DNA of 46,599 bases from Bacteroidota bacterium (GCA_017857395.1 JAFMDF010000039.1:1-46599), one strand, 5' to 3'. Shown: positions 7,315-15,947, counted from the first letter of the stretch. Numbers and translations are program-made. The notes: generated from the letters alone by a model not told the origin.

Positions 7315-8601
7315 ATGGCAGTTGATGTAATTCTTGGCCTACAATGGGGAGATGAAGGAAAGGGAAAAATTGTAGATGTATTGGCTAAAGACTATGATAT
7401 TGTAGCGCGATTTCAAGGTGGCCCAAACGCAGGGCATACTTTAAAGTTTGATGGCAAAAAATTTGTCCTTCATACGGTACCTTCTGGTATCTTTCGCCAA
7501 CAATTAATTAATGTCATTGGTAACGGTGTAGTCATCGACCCAATTACTTTAGAAAAAGAAATTAATAACTTGATAGCTGCATCCGTCGATTATGAAGGTC
7601 GATTATTAGTTGCTAGGAAAGCCCATTTAATTTTACCAACGCATCGCTATTTAGATGCTGCTAAAGAGGCCAGTAAAGGTGACCAGAAAATCGGTTCTAC
7701 CTTAAAGGGAATTGGTCCTACTTATATGGACAAAACAGGCAGAAATGGCCTAAGAGTAGGAGATATTGAACGACCTGACTTTATGAGTAGGTATACTGCC
7801 CTAAAGGAAAAGCATTTAGGTTTATTAAAACAGTATCCTGCTATAGATTTTGATTTAAAAGCCGAAGAAGCTCAATGGTTTGCAAGTTTGAAAACTTTAA
7901 AATCTTTAGTTTTTGTAGACGGGGAATACTATATTAATAAAGCCATTAAAGCAGGCAAAAAAATCTTAGCGGAAGGCGCACAAGGCTCGATGTTAGATAT
8001 AGATTTTGGGACTTACCCTTTTGTGACCTCTTCTAATACCATTACTGCGGGTGTTTGTACGGGTTTGGGAATTGCGCCAAGTAAAATTGGAGAAGTCATC
8101 GGTATCACTAAAGCTTACTGTACTAGAGTAGGTGGCGGTCCATTCCCAACAGAATTATTTGATGAAAATGGGGCGTTCTTACGAAAAGAAGGGCAAGAAT
8201 TCGGAGCGACTACAGGAAGACCAAGACGTTGTGGCTGGATAGATTTACCTCAATTGCGCTATACCATTATGTTAAATGGCGTAACGCAAATAGCCTTAAC
8301 TAAAATTGATGTACTCGATAAATTAGACACCCTAGATTTATGTAATGCATATCAATTGGATGGCAAAGCATCCGAAGATTTGCCTTATGATTTATGTGGT
8401 TATGACATCACGCCAGTTTATCAATCTCATCCAGGTTGGAAAACGAATTTGACGGAAGTAAAAGAATTTGGGGATTTACCTGTCAACGCAAAAACATATA
8501 TTGATAAATTAGAAGATTTATTAGGAACACCAATTACGATGGTTTCAACTGGTCCAGAACGGAAACAGTTGATTTTTAAATCTGTAGCGGCGGTCGCTTA
8601 A
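7315..8601 (+). CDS. purA: Adenylosuccinate synthetase
   Basis: This 428-residue protein has the standard length and motifs. The N-terminal GTP loop and catalytic Asp appear in LGLQWGDEGKGKIVDVLAK. IMP-binding and catalytic residues follow in RFQGGPNAGHTL, then GIGPTYMDKTGRNGLRVGD and EGAQGSMLDIDFGTYPFVT, and near the end GATTGRPRRCGWIDL and the guanine-binding LTKIDVLD. It joins IMP and aspartate using GTP, the first committed step to AMP, in the cytoplasm. No other purine gene is adjacent. The leader contains an inverted repeat at 7105-7216 and a strong terminator follows. Confidence 0.98.
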   Translation: MAVDVILGLQWGDEGKGKIVDVLAKDYDIVARFQGGPNAGHTLKFDGKKFVLHTVPSGIFRQQLINVIGNGVVIDPITLEKEINNLIAASVDYEGRLLVARKAHLILPTHRYLDAAKEASKGDQKIGSTLKGIGPTYMDKTGRNGLRVGDIERPDFMSRYTALKEKHLGLLKQYPAIDFDLKAEEAQWFASLKTLKSLVFVDGEYYINKAIKAGKKILAEGAQGSMLDIDFGTYPFVTSSNTITAGVCTGLGIAPSKIGEVIGITKAYCTRVGGGPFPTELFDENGAFLRKEGQEFGATTGRPRRCGWIDLPQLRYTIMLNGVTQIALTKIDVLDKLDTLDLCNAYQLDGKASEDLPYDLCGYDITPVYQSHPGWKTNLTEVKEFGDLPVNAKTYIDKLEDLLGTPITMVSTGPERKQLIFKSVAAVA

Positions 8602-8630
8602 TTTATAATAGCACCTAATCGTTCCTAAAC

Positions 8631-8669
8631 AAAAAGGTAGTTTTCAAATGACTTGAAAATTACCTTTTT
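8631..8669 (+). terminator. Intrinsic terminator of purA
   Basis: AAAAAGGTA followed by G and TTTTCAA (8631-8647) pairs with TTGAAAA, T and TACCTTTTT (8653-8669) over 17 bp with one G-T pair. The loop is 5 nt and the stem ends in T5. The A run on the left could also act for minus-strand transcripts. Confidence 0.88.
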
Positions 8670-8715
8670 ATTTGTATAAAAAGTCGGAAAAAAACATCTT
8701 AACTTCTTATATTTT

Positions 8716-8752
8716 GATTGTAAGATTGTTTACGTCCCACAATCTTACAATC
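8716..8752. repeat. Perfect 14-bp inverted repeat of the ATTGT-word family
   Basis: GATTGTAAGATTGT (8716-8729) pairs perfectly with 8739-8752 around a 9-nt spacer. Further ACAAT words continue to about 8770. It lies between the purA terminator and the convergent gene ending at 8786. Confidence 0.75.
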
Positions 8753-8785
8753 ACACAATTTTTACAATCGTTTCTTTTTTATCCA

Positions 8786-9334
8786 CTATTTATTATTAAA
8801 AGCAGGCAAACCATCCAAGCTCACTTTATTTTTAAGCTCCCGATATTCAACCAAAGCATCCACGCCTTTATTATCCACCCATTTTTTCATCGTATCTCTA
8901 TCTTCTTTAAAGTCATATAAAGGCACTGTATAACCACAAGCGTCTGAAACTCTATGCAACTTAACTTTGATAATGGAACGAGCGCTCACATATTCAGGAA
9001 AAAGTGATTTCATTGCTTCAAAACCAGCCGTTTCTCTTTCAAAAACTTCCCCTTTCCCATATAGTCGAACTAATTTGGGTGGGCCATCAAAAGCGCAAAA
9101 TAAAAAAGTAATTCTTTGGTTTTCTTTCAAGTGTGCAATAGTCTCTGCCCCACTTCCCGTTATGTCAAGATAAGCAACGGTCGTTTCATCTAGGATACGC
9201 AATGAATCTAATCCTTTTGGAGAGACATTCACTAAACCATCTTGTGAAAGTGGCGCTGTACTTACAAAGAACATTTTTTGCTTTTCAATAAAGGTTTTTA
9301 AGTGAGGGGTGATTTTTTCGTAAACTTTGCCCAT
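8786..9334 (-). CDS. Pyridoxamine 5'-phosphate oxidase-like FMN-binding protein
   Basis: I place the start at the ATG ending at 9334 (MGKVYEKITPHL), giving 182 residues. An in-frame upstream start at 9388 would add 18 residues that do not look like the family. The split-barrel pattern is clear: KMFFVSTAPLSQDGLVNVSPKG, DETTVAYLDITGSGAETIAHLKEN and RITFLFCAFDGPPKLVRLYGKGEVF match the PNPOx-like fold that binds FMN or related flavins. Its substrate is unknown, and it is not the biosynthetic PdxH, which has a different C-terminal motif. The gene is monocistronic and is preceded by the large palindrome at 9462-9535. Confidence 0.85.
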   Translation of the reverse strand: MGKVYEKITPHLKTFIEKQKMFFVSTAPLSQDGLVNVSPKGLDSLRILDETTVAYLDITGSGAETIAHLKENQRITFLFCAFDGPPKLVRLYGKGEVFERETAGFEAMKSLFPEYVSARSIIKVKLHRVSDACGYTVPLYDFKEDRDTMKKWVDNKGVDALVEYRELKNKVSLDGLPAFNNK

Positions 9335-9461
9335 GATAAGAGATTTGAAGGTGAATAATTTATAGATAGCAACAATATAGAACGGCAAAATGATTCCCTA
9401 TTTAACCTTTTTCTATCAAGAAATAGTTTTTTTATGATTTCGTATTTTGTTAGGTTAAGAG

Positions 9462-9535
9462 ACGCTTGGAGGTCTTGAAGACGCTCCAAGGTCTACCAAT
9501 AAAAACCTTGGAGCGTCTTCAAGACCTCCAAGCGT
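9462..9535. repeat. Perfect 31-bp inverted repeat made of nested palindromes (CTTGGAG family)
   Basis: Arms 9462-9492 and 9505-9535 are perfectly complementary around a 12-nt spacer, followed by T5. Each arm is itself a palindrome: CTTGGAG, then GTCTT-G-AAGAC, then CTCCAAG. A related single arm is at 21217-21251. It lies between the dsbD terminator and the FMN-binding protein gene. Confidence 0.88.
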
Positions 9536-9589
9536 TTTTCAAGAAGGCAATCCGCATAATTTAGTTCTAAACGAAATAGCTCCCTAATA

Positions 9590-9619
9590 AAAAAGCCACT
9601 CATAAATGAGCAGCTTTTT
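9590..9619 (-). terminator. Intrinsic terminator of dsbD
   Basis: On the minus strand AAAAAGCTGCTCAT pairs with ATGAGTGGCTTTTT with one mismatch around a short loop, followed by T. It lies about 80 nt after the dsbD stop codon. Confidence 0.75.
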
Positions 9620-9701
9620 CAATTAGTCGTTTTTATATAGTTTGAATGCCCTTTAATTTAACGACATTCTGTTAATTCTTAGTAAGGCTCTCATTTCTCC
9701 C

Positions 9702-12362
9702 CTACTTCATGCCTATAGCATTTTTCTCCTGTTTCAATTTCTGATAAGATTCTATTCCACAACGCAAAAACTCTGCATAATCCTCATCATCAGGCGTATA
9801 TCCAACAGGCTTATTCAAAACCGTTTTGCCATCAGGTGATAATAATACATAATAAGGTTGAGTATTTATTTGGAAACGTTCTGCTTGAAAATGCGCCCAT
9901 TTATTACCAATACTTCTTAATGTTCTAGCCGTCCCATTGGCTCTTTTTACCTCTATCTTTTCTGATTCGGGTAATTCAGTTCTATCATCTACATATAAAG
10001 AGACCAAAATATATTCTTCTTTTAATTGCTCATACACTTTATCAATCGGCCAAACATTTTCTTCCATCTTTCTACAATTCACACAAGCATATCCTGTAAA
10101 GTCTAATAAAATGGGTTTATCTACTTTTTGTGCCAATTCAATGCCAGCCTCATAATCTTTGACACAACTTAGATTTTGTGGGCAATCACAAGGATATAAA
10201 ATACTATAACAAGCAGGTGGTGCGAAACCACTTAATAAACTTAAAGAATTTAAGGCCTTTACTTCCTTATTATACATCAATCCTGTTACCATATACCCAG
10301 CAAAAGCAATCGAAGCAACGCCTAAACCAATTCTTAAGGGGTTCAATTTTTTAATCGGTGAATCATGTGGAAATTTAATTTTACCGAAAAGGTATAAGCC
10401 TAAACCAACAAAGGTAGCAATCCATATTAGTAATAATGGCTCTACTTTTAATAAACCCCAGTGCGATACTAAATCTGCATTTGACAAAAATTTAAAGGCC
10501 GCAGCGACTTCTAAAAATCCAAGGACTACTTTCACTGAATTCAACCAACCCCCAGATTTTGGCAGGGCATTCATTAGTGTAGGAAAAGCAGCAAAAACGG
10601 TAAAAGGTAAGGCTAAAGCAAATCCAAATCCACCCATCCCAGCGGTCAATTGCCAAGCACCACCATCAGAAGTTAAAGCCCCTGCTAAGAGTGACCCTAA
10701 AATTGGCCCTGTACAAGAGAAAGAAACCAATGCTAAAGTCAATGCCATAAAGAAAATACCCAAAAGTCCTCCTGCACCTTCGGCAGAACTAGAACTATTC
10801 ACCCATTTATCAGGTAAAGTCAATTCGTAGTAACCGAAAAATGACCCTGCGAAGAACATAAAGACCACAAAGAAGAAAATATTCAAACCAACATTGGTAG
10901 AAATTTCATTCAGAATATCGGGATTAATCGAATCCATTAAGTGAAAAGGGACGCTTAATAATAAATAAACTGCCAAAATGAAAAATCCATATAAAGAAGC
11001 ATTCGCAAAACCTTTAGCTTTGGTTTGGCTTCCTTTGGTAAAGAAACTTACGGTTAAAGGAATCATTGGAAAAACACAAGGCGTCAATAAAGCCAGAAGT
11101 CCACCAAAAAATCCTAAGACAAAAATATTCCATAAACTCTTTCCTGCTTCAATAGTTGGCGTGCCACATTCTTGAAAAACTTTATCGCTTTCTGGTGCAA
11201 GGATTGTATTTGTATTATTAGCTGCTATATTTCCGCCTCCTACTGCATCATCTCCCACTAAAGCCGTTAAGGTTGCTGGTACAAATTTAAAAAATACAGC
11301 GGTTGGCGGTGTACACATTTCATTATCACAAGCCATAAATTCTAACTCTCCTGCTATCGGTGTTGCCGCATCTGTCACTTTTACCGTTTGTACAAAAGTG
11401 GCTTTATTACCAACAAATTTTGTCACAGTAACTTCTGGTCCAAACGCTGGTTCTGGTGCTTTTTTAAGTTTACCAATTTCTTCTGCTTTGCCTACTAATT
11501 CATAATGACCGCCTTCTGTATAATAAAAAGTAGTTGGAATCGGGCCATCTGGGTCTGTAAATTGAGAGTAAGTATACCAACCTTCCTGCAAATCCGCATT
11601 GAATGTTAGTTTGTATTCCGTATCATTTATCTTTTCTACCGACCCTGACCAAGTAGCTGGGTTTAACATGCCCCCTTGTTCTCTATCAGGCGCTGCTGCT
11701 ATTGTCGTGTTTGTAGATAAGTTGGTACTTGTTTCATTAGCGGATTCCTCAACGTTTTCAGTAGATTCAGCAGGTGATAAAACAATCTTAGGCGAATTAT
11801 TATCTGGCTTAGATGTTTCAACCGCAGGTTCAGTAATGGCTGATTTCGATTCAGTTTGGTCAACAATTACCGCCTCCTCTTTAGTTACTTCAGTTGCACC
11901 AACTGCTTTCAAAGCAAAATCAAAATCCACTTCTGAAGGAGGTAAACAACGGGTCGCATCACAACACATAAATTCTAAATAACCGACAATCGGTTTTGTG
12001 TAATCCTTTACTTTAACCTTCTGCGTAAATACGCCTTCCTTTTTAAAAGTAATCAGATTCATTTTAAACACCTCATCGAAGACTTTTTTCCGATTTGTTT
12101 CTGCCTCTTCTGTTTTACCAATTAATTCAAAATGGTCACCTTTATCAAAATTAAAACTAGTTCTAATTGGGCCATCATCGGATTCTAAATATTGAGAGTA
12201 GACTTTCCAGCCATCTTCAATTTTAGCGGTAAAAACCAATTCAAATTCGTCTCCAGCAACATGCTTTTGTTCCATTGTCCATTTGACAGGCTCTAAAATT
12301 TGACCAAAAGCAGCAAAGGAAGTGCTAATTAATACGACAAAAAAGGTTAGGAATCTCATCAC
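9702..12362 (-). CDS. dsbD: DsbD-like thiol:disulfide interchange protein with two tandem alpha domains
   Basis: The 886-residue protein has a signal peptide (about 1-20) and two DsbD-alpha-like domains. The first, at about 22-150, has its Cys pair in FMCCDATRCLPP; the second, at about 233-362, in FMACDNEMCTPP. A Ser/Thr/Glu-rich linker joins them. The membrane domain spans about 410-695 with Cys in LTPCVFP and VSFSCTGP, and a thioredoxin-like domain at about 745-870 has CVNC at 760-763. DsbD passes electrons from cytoplasmic thioredoxin through the membrane to periplasmic partners. The usual protein has one alpha domain. Here there are two, and a third is encoded by the separate gene 280 nt upstream. 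Each alpha domain keeps a paired Cys, so each may accept electrons, which is inference. Confidence 0.92.
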   Translation of the reverse strand: MMRFLTFFVVLISTSFAAFGQILEPVKWTMEQKHVAGDEFELVFTAKIEDGWKVYSQYLESDDGPIRTSFNFDKGDHFELIGKTEEAETNRKKVFDEVFKMNLITFKKEGVFTQKVKVKDYTKPIVGYLEFMCCDATRCLPPSEVDFDFALKAVGATEVTKEEAVIVDQTESKSAITEPAVETSKPDNNSPKIVLSPAESTENVEESANETSTNLSTNTTIAAAPDREQGGMLNPATWSGSVEKINDTEYKLTFNADLQEGWYTYSQFTDPDGPIPTTFYYTEGGHYELVGKAEEIGKLKKAPEPAFGPEVTVTKFVGNKATFVQTVKVTDAATPIAGELEFMACDNEMCTPPTAVFFKFVPATLTALVGDDAVGGGNIAANNTNTILAPESDKVFQECGTPTIEAGKSLWNIFVLGFFGGLLALLTPCVFPMIPLTVSFFTKGSQTKAKGFANASLYGFFILAVYLLLSVPFHLMDSINPDILNEISTNVGLNIFFFVVFMFFAGSFFGYYELTLPDKWVNSSSSAEGAGGLLGIFFMALTLALVSFSCTGPILGSLLAGALTSDGGAWQLTAGMGGFGFALALPFTVFAAFPTLMNALPKSGGWLNSVKVVLGFLEVAAAFKFLSNADLVSHWGLLKVEPLLLIWIATFVGLGLYLFGKIKFPHDSPIKKLNPLRIGLGVASIAFAGYMVTGLMYNKEVKALNSLSLLSGFAPPACYSILYPCDCPQNLSCVKDYEAGIELAQKVDKPILLDFTGYACVNCRKMEENVWPIDKVYEQLKEEYILVSLYVDDRTELPESEKIEVKRANGTARTLRSIGNKWAHFQAERFQINTQPYYVLLSPDGKTVLNKPVGYTPDDEDYAEFLRCGIESYQKLKQEKNAIGMK

Positions 12363-12384
12363 AATCTATTTTTTATGGGCTTTG

Positions 12385-12460
12385 TTTCTGTAATGCCAAG
12401 CTCCGCTTGGTGTTTTTTATTAACTAGGTTTCTTCCAAGCAGCGCTTGGAACTACAGAAA
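12385..12460. repeat. Inverted repeat of the GTAGTGCCAAGC family, imperfect
   Basis: Arms 12385-12410 and 12435-12460 pair over 26 nt with about four mismatches. Each arm contains CCAAGC, a 3-nt spacer and GCTTGG, so each can fold separately. It is related to the perfect copy at 45296-45354. It lies just upstream of dsbD, between it and the alpha-domain gene. Confidence 0.75.
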
Positions 12461-12641
12461 ATAAATAGGCAACATACGTGTGTGTAAGTTGCCCATAGTA
12501 TATCTATCTCTTAAAAACTAATTTAGTTTAAATTGAATTGTCCGTCGGATTACAATTCTGATTGAAAGGAAGAAAAACAGGAATGAATCAGCTATTTATC
12601 TTGATTTTACATCATAATCCTCCTTCTTTCAATTCTTGCAA

Positions 12642-13088
12642 CTATTCTAAAGTAATATTGAAATCCACTTCTTTCGGTGGCAAACATTTTTCATCATCAC
12701 AAGACATAAACTCTAAATATCCTTTTACGGTGTTATTCCCACTTTTTACCTTCACTTTTTGTGTAAAGGTCACTACTCCGCTAAACTTAATTACATTCAC
12801 ACCGAATAAATCATCAAACGCTTCTTTCTTCTTTCCTGTTTCAACTGGTTTTCCAATAAATTCAAGATTTGCATTTTCATCAAAACCAAAAGCTGTAGGA
12901 ACAGGGCCACTAGGGTCGGTATATTGAGAGTAAATACTCCATCCTGGGGCTACTGTTGCGGTGAACGTGATTTCATATTCTGTGTCTTGTATTTTTTTAG
13001 CAGCGAAATCCCATTTAACAGGGGTTTGTGCAGTGATAATAGTCGAAAAAAGAAAACTAAAAAATAGGAGAAAGTAAGTGAGCTTCAT
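12642..13088 (-). CDS. Stand-alone DsbD alpha-domain protein, secreted
   Basis: I take the ATG ending at 13088 (MKLTYFLLFFSFLF), which gives a clean signal peptide and 148 residues. The longer frame from 13133 adds 15 residues before that signal. The mature part matches both alpha domains of the neighbouring DsbD: PVKWDFAAKKI, then GWSIYSQYTDPSGPVPTAF, then YLEFMSCDDEKCLPPKEVDF with the paired Cys. It has no membrane domain. A periplasmic redox carrier or chaperone-like partner of DsbD is likely but unproven. It lies upstream of dsbD in the same direction, separated by 279 nt with a palindrome, so it may have its own transcript. Confidence 0.88.
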   Translation of the reverse strand: MKLTYFLLFFSFLFSTIITAQTPVKWDFAAKKIQDTEYEITFTATVAPGWSIYSQYTDPSGPVPTAFGFDENANLEFIGKPVETGKKKEAFDDLFGVNVIKFSGVVTFTQKVKVKSGNNTVKGYLEFMSCDDEKCLPPKEVDFNITLE

Positions 13089-13414
13089 GAATTGAATCTG
13101 TTTATTTGAATCGGTTGTAAATACAGTCCACAAAATTTACGTTTTTTTAAAGAATATGCGACTATTAAACCTACGCTTAACATTTATTTATGATTTTATT
13201 AAGGGCTTTGGTCGAAAAATAAGTCAATTTTAACTGAACTAAGTTTAGTTTTGGTAGTTGAAATAGCAGGAAAAAATATTTTTTCTACTTTATAAATAAT
13301 TAGGCTACTATTCAATCCAGAAAATAAATATTCGCCTATCTAAAAATGTAGACTTATTTAGTAAGTATCGAATGCGTATTCGGTCGCTATCCTATCTACA
13401 TCAATCGTCAAAAA
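13089..13414. other. Intergenic divergent promoter region
   Basis: This 326-nt AT-rich stretch lies between the minus-strand alpha-domain gene and the plus-strand ABC ATPase gene, so it must hold promoters for both. I see no ORF, RNA gene or strong hairpin in it. Confidence 0.5.
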
Positions 13415-14077
13415 ATGCTCGAAATAAAAAATCTACATAAAACTTATAGCAGTGGCAATAAAGAAGTCAATGTGTTAAAAGATATTAATTTCAAAATTGA
13501 AAAAGGAGAAATCGTGTCTATTGTTGGCCCATCAGGTAGTGGCAAAACGACCCTTTTAGGACTATGTGCAGGCTTAGATAAAGCAACTTCTGGTTCTGTC
13601 ATTTTAAGTAATACCGCTTTGGAACCTCTGAATGAGGATGAACGAGCTGCTTTGAGAAATAAAGCCGTTGGATTTATTTTTCAAAATTTTCAATTAATTC
13701 CAACTTTAACCGCTTTAGAAAATGTGATGGTCCCTTTAGAATTAAGAGGGGAAAAAGGGTCGGCGAAAAAAGCGATGGATTTACTAGAAAAAGTAGGTTT
13801 GGCAGAACGACATGACCATTATCCTACGCAATTATCGGGTGGGGAACAACAGCGGGTTTCTTTAGCTCGTGCCTTTTCTAATGACCCTAAAATCTTATTT
13901 GCCGATGAGCCTACAGGGAATTTGGATGAAGAAACTGGTAAAAAAGTAGAAGATTTATTATTTAAATTGAATGAGGAATCTGGCACTACTTTAGTGATTG
14001 TAACGCATGATTTGAATTTAGCGGCTAAGACTGGTCGAATTATTAAATTGAAAGGGGGCAAAGTAGTGGAGGCTTAA
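13415..14077 (+). CDS. ABC transporter ATP-binding protein, LolD/YbbA-like
   Basis: The 220-residue ATPase has Walker A VGPSGSGKTTL, Q-loop FIFQNFQLIPTLTALENV, signature LSGGEQQRVSLARA, Walker B ILFADEPTGNLD and switch H in IVTHD. The length, the ..ENVMVPLEL.. segment and ADEPTGNLD fit the LolD/MacB/YbbA class, which works with FtsX-like permeases in lipoprotein release or export. No permease is adjacent; the next genes are small unknown proteins. A stand-alone YbbA-like role or a partner elsewhere is possible. The start ATG at 13415 fits the family N-terminus (MLEIKNLHKTY). Confidence 0.92.
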   Translation: MLEIKNLHKTYSSGNKEVNVLKDINFKIEKGEIVSIVGPSGSGKTTLLGLCAGLDKATSGSVILSNTALEPLNEDERAALRNKAVGFIFQNFQLIPTLTALENVMVPLELRGEKGSAKKAMDLLEKVGLAERHDHYPTQLSGGEQQRVSLARAFSNDPKILFADEPTGNLDEETGKKVEDLLFKLNEESGTTLVIVTHDLNLAAKTGRIIKLKGGKVVEA

Positions 14078-14120
14078 TGCCCGATTTGCTAAATCTCTTT
14101 TGAGAAAATACAAGGAATTA

Positions 14121-14149
14121 ATTTACTAAATTCCAAAAATTTAGTAAAT
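14121..14149. repeat. 12-bp perfect inverted repeat after the ABC ATPase gene
   Basis: ATTTACTAAATT (14121-14132) pairs with AATTTAGTAAAT (14138-14149) around a 5-nt loop. A related word GATTTGCTAAATC lies just before it at about 14085. There is no T run, so it is a weak terminator at best. Confidence 0.6.
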
Positions 14150-14186
14150 CTCCTCATTCCACTCTATTTTTGCCAAAAAAATAAAA

Positions 14187-14642
14187 ATGGCTAAACCTGT
14201 AAACATTTCTACCAAATGGACGCTCCCTCTTAAAATTTTCCTTCCTATTCTTTGGGGGACTTTTTTTGGTTTAATTACTATTGCTTTTTGGTTTAGCGAT
14301 GCACCTTCAGTTGGGGCAATGCCGATTGGCAGTTTCCGCCTTTTAATAAGTTCTTTCCTTTTTACAGGAATGGCCGTCCTTTATTTTTCTTTTATGCAAT
14401 TAAAAAGAGTAGAAGTAGACGAACATTTCCTTTATGTAACCAATTATAAAGACACCGCTCGCTACCCTTTTCATAATGTTGAAAAATTAGAGACTGCTAA
14501 TTATTTCTTATTTAAAATTGTCCGAATTTATTTGAAGGAATCAGGCATTTTTGGCAAGAAAATAATTTTCTTATCGAATCAATTTCGGTTACAAGAGGTG
14601 TTGAAACAGCGAACGGAATTAGTTGATTTGTTTGAAAAATAA
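14187..14642 (+). CDS. Hypothetical membrane protein, PH-like
   Basis: The protein has 151 residues and two membrane segments: about 13-35 (LKIFLPILWGTFFGLITIAFW) and about 48-68 (FRLLISSFLFTGMAVLYFS). The cytoplasmic part that follows, LKRVEVDEHFLYVTNYKDTARYPFHNVEKLE, has the rhythm of a PH/bPH2-type beta sheet as found in small bacterial membrane proteins. The family is not firmly recognised. The following gene starts 11 nt later, so they are probably co-transcribed. Confidence 0.72.
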   Translation: MAKPVNISTKWTLPLKIFLPILWGTFFGLITIAFWFSDAPSVGAMPIGSFRLLISSFLFTGMAVLYFSFMQLKRVEVDEHFLYVTNYKDTARYPFHNVEKLETANYFLFKIVRIYLKESGIFGKKIIFLSNQFRLQEVLKQRTELVDLFEK

Positions 14643-14653
14643 AATAAAATAAA

Positions 14654-15007
14654 ATGCAAATCAGAAAAGAACAAGTACTCATAGATAAAGCAAAATCAGA
14701 ATTACCAATCTCCATTTATCCAGAACGAGAAATCTTAGCAAAACTTCGAGAACATTTTGAAGACCCGACAATTACTAAAGCGACCTTATTTGAAATTCAC
14801 AAAATGATGTATATGGGGGATGAAGGTGGCATTACTTGTGAAATAAGAACCCATGGAATGAATACAGCAGAAACAGAAGCTGTATTTTTATGTTCCATCA
14901 CCCATTTCAGAATAAGGAGGGGTGAACCTTATTATTCAGAATTAGAAAAATATCGCTTAAAAAGAATTCGGAGATTGGCTCGTCAGAATAGACGAAGACC
15001 ATTCTAG
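14654..15007 (+). CDS. Conserved hypothetical protein (117 aa)
   Basis: This is a soluble, basic protein. It begins MQIRKEQVLIDKAKSEL and contains the pattern MMYMGDEGGITCEIRTHG, followed by AVFLCSITHFRI and an Arg/Lys-rich tail (KRIRRLARQNRRRPF). There is no signal peptide or membrane segment. The basic tail suggests nucleic-acid or membrane contact. It starts 11 nt after the membrane protein gene, so it is probably in the same transcript. I do not recognise the family. The convergent MBL gene ends 27 nt beyond its stop. Confidence 0.75.
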   Translation: MQIRKEQVLIDKAKSELPISIYPEREILAKLREHFEDPTITKATLFEIHKMMYMGDEGGITCEIRTHGMNTAETEAVFLCSITHFRIRRGEPYYSELEKYRLKRIRRLARQNRRRPF

Positions 15008-15034
15008 AATTCAAATTAAAAGCTCACTTCTTTT

Positions 15035-15670
15035 TTACAAAAAAGGATTATTTTCCTTCTCAAAACCAATAGTCGTCGCCTGCATGTGTCCAGGATAGAC
15101 CTTCGTCTCATCAGGTAAAATAAATAACTTAGTTTTGATACTATTAATAAGTGTATTAAAATCCCCACCTGGCAAATCTGTTCGACCGATGCTCATGTGA
15201 AATAAAACATCTCCTGCTATCACGAAATTATCTTGAGCGCAATAAAAAGATAAACTTGCGGGGGAGTGACCAGGTGTTAAAATAGCAATTAACTGTGCCT
15301 TCCCAAAAGTAATAACATCGCCTTCTTCAATAAAATGAGTAGGCTCTGGAGAAGGTTCCATTGCTACTCCATACATTGCTGCCGACCTTGGTGCATGCGC
15401 TAATACAGGTAATTCGCCTTTATGTATTTCTAACGACAAATCATATTTATTGGCAATAAATCCATTACCTAAAATGTGGTCAAGATGACAATGTGTATTA
15501 ATTAATCGGACAGGTTTGAGGTTATTTTGCTCGATAAAGCTGACTAATTCCTGTTTTTCAGCCGCATTGCTGCAACCGGGGTCAAAAATGATGCACTCTT
15601 TAGTTTCATCATACAAGACATAAGTATTCTCTTGAAAGGCATTGAAAGTAAAACTTACAACTTTGACCAT
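15035..15670 (-). CDS. MBL-fold metallo-hydrolase, glyoxalase II-like
   Basis: This 211-residue single-domain protein has the metallo-beta-lactamase metal motif THCHLDHILG, a second His in LTPGHSPASLSFY, an Asp in VIAGDVLFHMSIGRTDLPGG and a final His in VYPGHMQATT. This order and the GR.DLPGG element are typical of the small hydroxyacylglutathione hydrolase-like MBL proteins common in bacteria. They hydrolyse thioesters or related substrates, and the true substrate here is unknown. It is cytoplasmic with no signal peptide. The next element upstream is the paired palindrome at 15857-15947. Confidence 0.92.
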   Translation of the reverse strand: MVKVVSFTFNAFQENTYVLYDETKECIIFDPGCSNAAEKQELVSFIEQNNLKPVRLINTHCHLDHILGNGFIANKYDLSLEIHKGELPVLAHAPRSAAMYGVAMEPSPEPTHFIEEGDVITFGKAQLIAILTPGHSPASLSFYCAQDNFVIAGDVLFHMSIGRTDLPGGDFNTLINSIKTKLFILPDETKVYPGHMQATTIGFEKENNPFL

Positions 15671-15856
15671 ACTTTTAGCGTTTTATATCCAAACAATTGT
15701 TTGGGTGAACAAATGAAGTACAAAAGTACGTTTTGTATAGAAAATATATAGGTTCTCCTTATTTTTTTAGTATTTGATTTGACCTTATTTTGTAATCCTT
15801 CATAAATGGTTGTTTTTAATAGAAAAAAATTACATCTTTAAAGAAGAAAGAATAGA

Positions 15857-15947
15857 GAAGTCAGACCATAAATTAAAATTTATTGTCAGAAGTCAGATTA
15901 TCTAAAATCTGACTTCTGACAGTTATCGAAGATAACGGTCTGACTTC
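15857..15947. repeat. Head-to-head pair of GAAGTCAGACC elements with different hairpin cores
   Basis: Copy 1 (plus, 15857-15898) is GAAGTCAGACC, then a 16-nt core ATAAATT-AA-AATTTAT, then TGTCAGAAGTCAGAT. Copy 2 (minus, 15947-15907) has the same scaffold with core GTTATC-TTC-GATAAC. The scaffolds pair with each other, so the whole segment can fold as an outer stem with three hairpins. A third copy is at 45550-45590 with yet another core. It lies just upstream of the 1196-residue surface protein gene. Confidence 0.9.

Noticed and set aside
8672-8920. 82-codon plus-strand ORF starting TTG
   Set aside because: It overlaps the ATTGT palindrome and the C-terminus of the better-supported FMN-binding gene on the other strand, with no family pattern.
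9937-12927. Several plus-strand ORFs inside dsbD and the alpha-domain gene
   Set aside because: All lie antisense to strongly supported coding sequence and show no family motifs.
15857-15947. CRISPR array
   Set aside because: Repeats are only three in the window, palindromic, with self-complementary cores instead of spacers, and there are no cas genes nearby.
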